The notes below the pieces were generated by a model. The model was not told the DNA's origin. It saw only the letters and a list, made by a program, of their open reading frames with translations, and did no database searches. Of a DNA stretch of 64,000 nucleotides, positions 61,274 through 64,000 are shown piece after piece; position 1 is the first letter of the stretch; every line of letters starts with the position of its first letter. A program made the position numbers and the translations under genes. Location of the stretch: positions 844,649 to 908,648 of the forward strand of contig JNVV01000005.1 in the NCBI GenBank assembly GCA_000733355.1, in the 5' to 3' direction. The stretch comes from Falciphora oryzae (taxonomy: Eukaryota > Ascomycota > Sordariomycetes > Magnaporthales > Magnaporthaceae).

Positions 61274-63807
61274 GCCTTTGTGGATTATACGTCAGGTACA
61301 CATACACACACATGGTGCGATATGGGTGGCTGCTGCAGGTCCTCCAAGCGAGGACACACAGACAAAAGCCCACCAAGGCTTCTCGAAGAGGCACGCACGA
61401 GAAGAGGCGCCTGCGCGTGGGTGGCTGGACGTTTGACTTGCTTCCATGCTTGCACGTGCATTTGCACGGCTTGTGGGTGCAAAAGTGTGGAACAAACGCA
61501 GGCAGAAGGGCTAGCTTCCAGGATCATTGTCCGGGGAAGAAAAGAAGACGCGTCTCTTCCATGAAGCAATCCTCGAAGATTTGTTCCCAATTCGGCAAAT
61601 TGGGGGGAAATTGGACAGATGTCCATCACTGCTGATCTTATCCCGCCAAGCGCTGACTGCCAACGACGAGGCAGCACGCCCCCGCCTCGTTTGGGAGTGG
61701 AAATGGCCTTCTGAGAACAAGGACGGCATTCAGGACGGACGATGATGAAAGTCTGGACTGGGCTGTGTGTGGTGAGGCGTGTGTAGAGCACACCGTCGAG
61801 TCCGTGATGAGTGCAACATCAGCGCGCCAAAGGAGACACCAAAGACGCGCTTTCTCCTGTCCCCTCTCCTCCGCTAGCCGTGGGCCGAGATGTCTGTGAG
61901 GTTCGGTCCCCTGCATGGGATGGGAGTGAAATCGATGTGACGGATTCGATACCTGGCAAGGTGATAGGGTCCTGCCCCGCCTAGGCCAAGGGGCTTTTTT
62001 CCTCTCTGTCAAATGGAAGATCGGCGGGCGCCACCGCCCTTCGCGGTGTCGGATGCAACACTGGAACCCTCAACACTCGACATGCCCACCATCCTTGCTG
62101 GCCGTGTCTTCCACACCACGGTGGTTTAATCGATTCACGCATTGGTCTGAACTGTTGGGAATGGACCAGGCCAGCCAATTCTCAGGGTAGCATCCGTCCA
62201 GCACTAAATTCTTCTGACCTGCATCAATGGAGTCACACCGGCCACATTGCCGTACCAGAAAATAGCAGAAAGCGACGGGAAGCGCGCTGTCAGATTTTCG
62301 TCATAAAACAAAATGCTAGCCGGCTCAGCTACCCGCTGGAACTTCGAAGAAGCTTGGTACGGATCCTGCTAGTCGCCGTTTCCCCCGGCGGAAGTCGAGA
62401 AGCCGAGTGGGAAGGACTAATATCAGAGGTTGAAAAAATCGCCCAAAGCAGTTATCCGCATCGTGCATTTGCCAGCTGTAGCCGTCGGGTGCTGGACCAC
62501 ACGATGCCACATCGGTGAGCAGACCATTGGCCTTTGCGTGTTCCCACAGGGGAAGGAGGAGAAAAAAGAAGGAAAGAAAAAAAAAGAAAAAAAAAAAAGT
62601 GACGGTACGGGTGGAAAGGACAAATCTCCGTGCCGTTTTCTCCAACCACATCTAGCCTGGCGTGGCGTTGGCTAACGAGGTCGGTCCAGGGGAGCAGAAG
62701 ATCCAGAGATTGAGCGCCGGGATTTTGCTGACGGCGGGACGGCTGTGCAATTGCGGTTTAGCTTACTACAATCAAATCTCACTGATCGCGCCGGGAAAAT
62801 CCAGGTCGCGGATGAACCCACGAATCATCGTGCACCACTACCATCCAACTGCTTCCCTTCGACCCCAGCAGATTTCCAGATCGGGAAGCTTCCCCTCATC
62901 GGTGGCCGCATTAGGGAACTTGGCGGCATACTGATGATTGGCTGCGTCAGCCTCGCCTGGTTTTCTTATCGTGTCTTTTTTTTTTTTGTCTTGCATCCAG
63001 AGTTGAGGAATTGGAACCATCCCGCCATGTAGCTGATGTTCCGGACGGTCATAGTCGGGAATATACTGGAAAAGAAGGGACGGAAATATGCATGGTAGAC
63101 ACTGACACTGGGCAAGTCAACATAATGAATGGTTGTGCTTGCTCACTTAGCTTCAAAGACGTAACATATCGTGCTCCTATCAAGGCAGACCAAAGGACTT
63201 TGGTCTAACCACTATCCATATTTTATTGCTTCCTCTTGTCTTCCAACAATCGTGTTGGTGGGACGTCGGCCCAATTGCCGGCGCCTCGGCTTCCTTCTCT
63301 ATCGCGTCATCATCCCCCGGGACGAAGACCCTGGACTCTGCTAGGCATCCCATCTCTGGTTTTTTCTTTTTTACTCTAGGAAAATCCCGCCTTTCACCTC
63401 CAGTTCTCCCGATCGAGGCACTTCCCGGAAGGATGAGTTCCCCTGCGTTTCTCCTGCGCCTCTCACTGCGGCGGGGAAGCATTGGATGGCGGGGAGAGGG
63501 AATACGTGACTGGAAAACCCGCGAAATGTGACTGACAGCGGATTCGCGCCGATCTATGACTGCTCGTCGCCAACGAAAACGGAAAGTGCCTCGCGGGGGC
63601 CCTTAGACGGATACACACTTTCCACCCCACGGGCCTTTGCCTTTTTTCACCTTCTCATTAATCTGCATGGTACCTCCCTGAGGTCCGGAGTCGCTTCTTC
63701 GCGAGTACAACGTGACTGATGCACCACACCGGCCAGCCTTCCATTCCCTGCCCCGGTTGACCGAAAGGAGCTATCGCGCCCCAGCCCGATAAAAGACACA
63801 GCGCAGG

Positions 63808-63827
63808 AAAAAAAAAAAAAAAAAAAA
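63808..63827. repeat. Poly-A run (20)
   Basis: Homopolymer of 20 A near the right edge of the window, within the gene-free tract. Confidence 0.9.
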
Positions 63828-64000
63828 GAGGGCCGATAGAAAAGGAAAGGAAGCAGAAGAGAAGAAGGCCCGAGGCCGGATCCGCTCCCCTGCAGGTGAT
63901 GTGTCACGCTTTTTCCACCTGCTCGGCGAGGGCCACCAGATGCCATATGAGGAATAGCCCGGAAAAAATGGAGCAGTCCCCTCCCGTCCGGATAAACTCG

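Larger units (their letters stand above)
52201..64000. other. 11.8-kb tract without recognisable genes
   Basis: From the receptor stop to the end of the window no reading frame has the codon bias, motif content or splice structure of the other genes. Several frames of 250-350 codons exist on both strands, but they are Arg/Pro/Ser-rich, overlap each other and match nothing I know. The tract is GC-balanced, keeps CpG and is not AT-rich, so it does not look like a RIP-mutated transposon. It holds homopolymer and GT runs (listed). It may be long upstream or 5'-UTR sequence of a regulatory gene beyond the right edge, or host a long non-coding RNA; neither can be shown here. Confidence 0.55.

Noticed and set aside
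1..64000. CRISPR arrays, bacterial operons or insertion sequences
   Set aside because: The window is eukaryotic nuclear DNA with spliceosomal introns; no regularly spaced repeats or transposase frames were seen.

Overview
The window is nuclear DNA of a filamentous ascomycete (Pezizomycotina), most likely a Sordariomycete. The evidence is intron-containing genes with short GT..AG introns (mostly 56-111 nt, often with a CTAAC-type branch site), strongly C/G-ending codons, and a gene set typical of these fungi: Snx41/Atg20, an a-factor-type pheromone receptor of the STE3/PRE-1 class, Mss51, a Zn2Cys6 regulator, Hem1 and Rim1. Genus cannot be fixed from the sequence alone. There is no operon logic; genes are independent and on both strands.

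Layout. 1-863: 3' end of an unrecognised serine-rich protein. 1751-6112: SNX41/ATG20 sorting nexin, then the mRNA guanylyltransferase (CEG1), both +. 7306-9123 (-): a Ser/Thr-rich single-pass membrane protein with a GPI-like tail. 11687-16361 (+): cohesin regulator PDS5. 17118-18820 (-) and 19210-23325 (+): MSS51 (COX1 translation activator) and RSE1 (SF3b spliceosome subunit), divergent from a 389-bp shared promoter. 23649-24861 (-): intracellular zinc-ribbon/LysM/UBA-like protein. 25466-27877 (-): Zn2Cys6 regulator, divergent from THI6 (28422-30195, +), the bifunctional thiamine-phosphate synthase/hydroxyethylthiazole kinase. 31597-33530 (-): 5-aminolevulinate synthase (HEM1). 36326-38062 (+): Dal5-like MFS permease. 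38652-44479 (-): very large SNF2 ATPase of the Rad54/ATRX type. 46080-47818 (+): glutathione synthetase (GSH2). 48294-49034 (-): mitochondrial ssDNA-binding protein RIM1. 50196-52200 (+): STE3-type pheromone receptor (pre-1). 52201-64000: about 11.8 kb in which no credible gene can be recognised.

The genes are mostly conserved housekeeping genes. Several serve mitochondria or cofactor supply (MSS51, HEM1, RIM1, THI6, GSH2), others serve chromosome and RNA biology (PDS5, the SNF2 ATPase, RSE1, CEG1). Exon joins were built by requiring consensus splice signals, phase agreement and continuity of the family's conserved sequence; all joins given here keep frame.

The points most worth a second look are: a candidate 30-nt micro-intron (or in-frame TGA) near the 3' end of the SNF2 gene; a cluster of six TGAATAG/CTATTCA octamer-like motifs upstream of the pheromone receptor; the 11.8-kb gene-free tract; a pol III A/B-box repeat-like patch between THI6 and HEM1; a possible small Cys/His-rich gene at 35394-35617; and the unusual architectures of the membrane protein and the LysM protein. 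No clearly new biological system with strong evidence was found.
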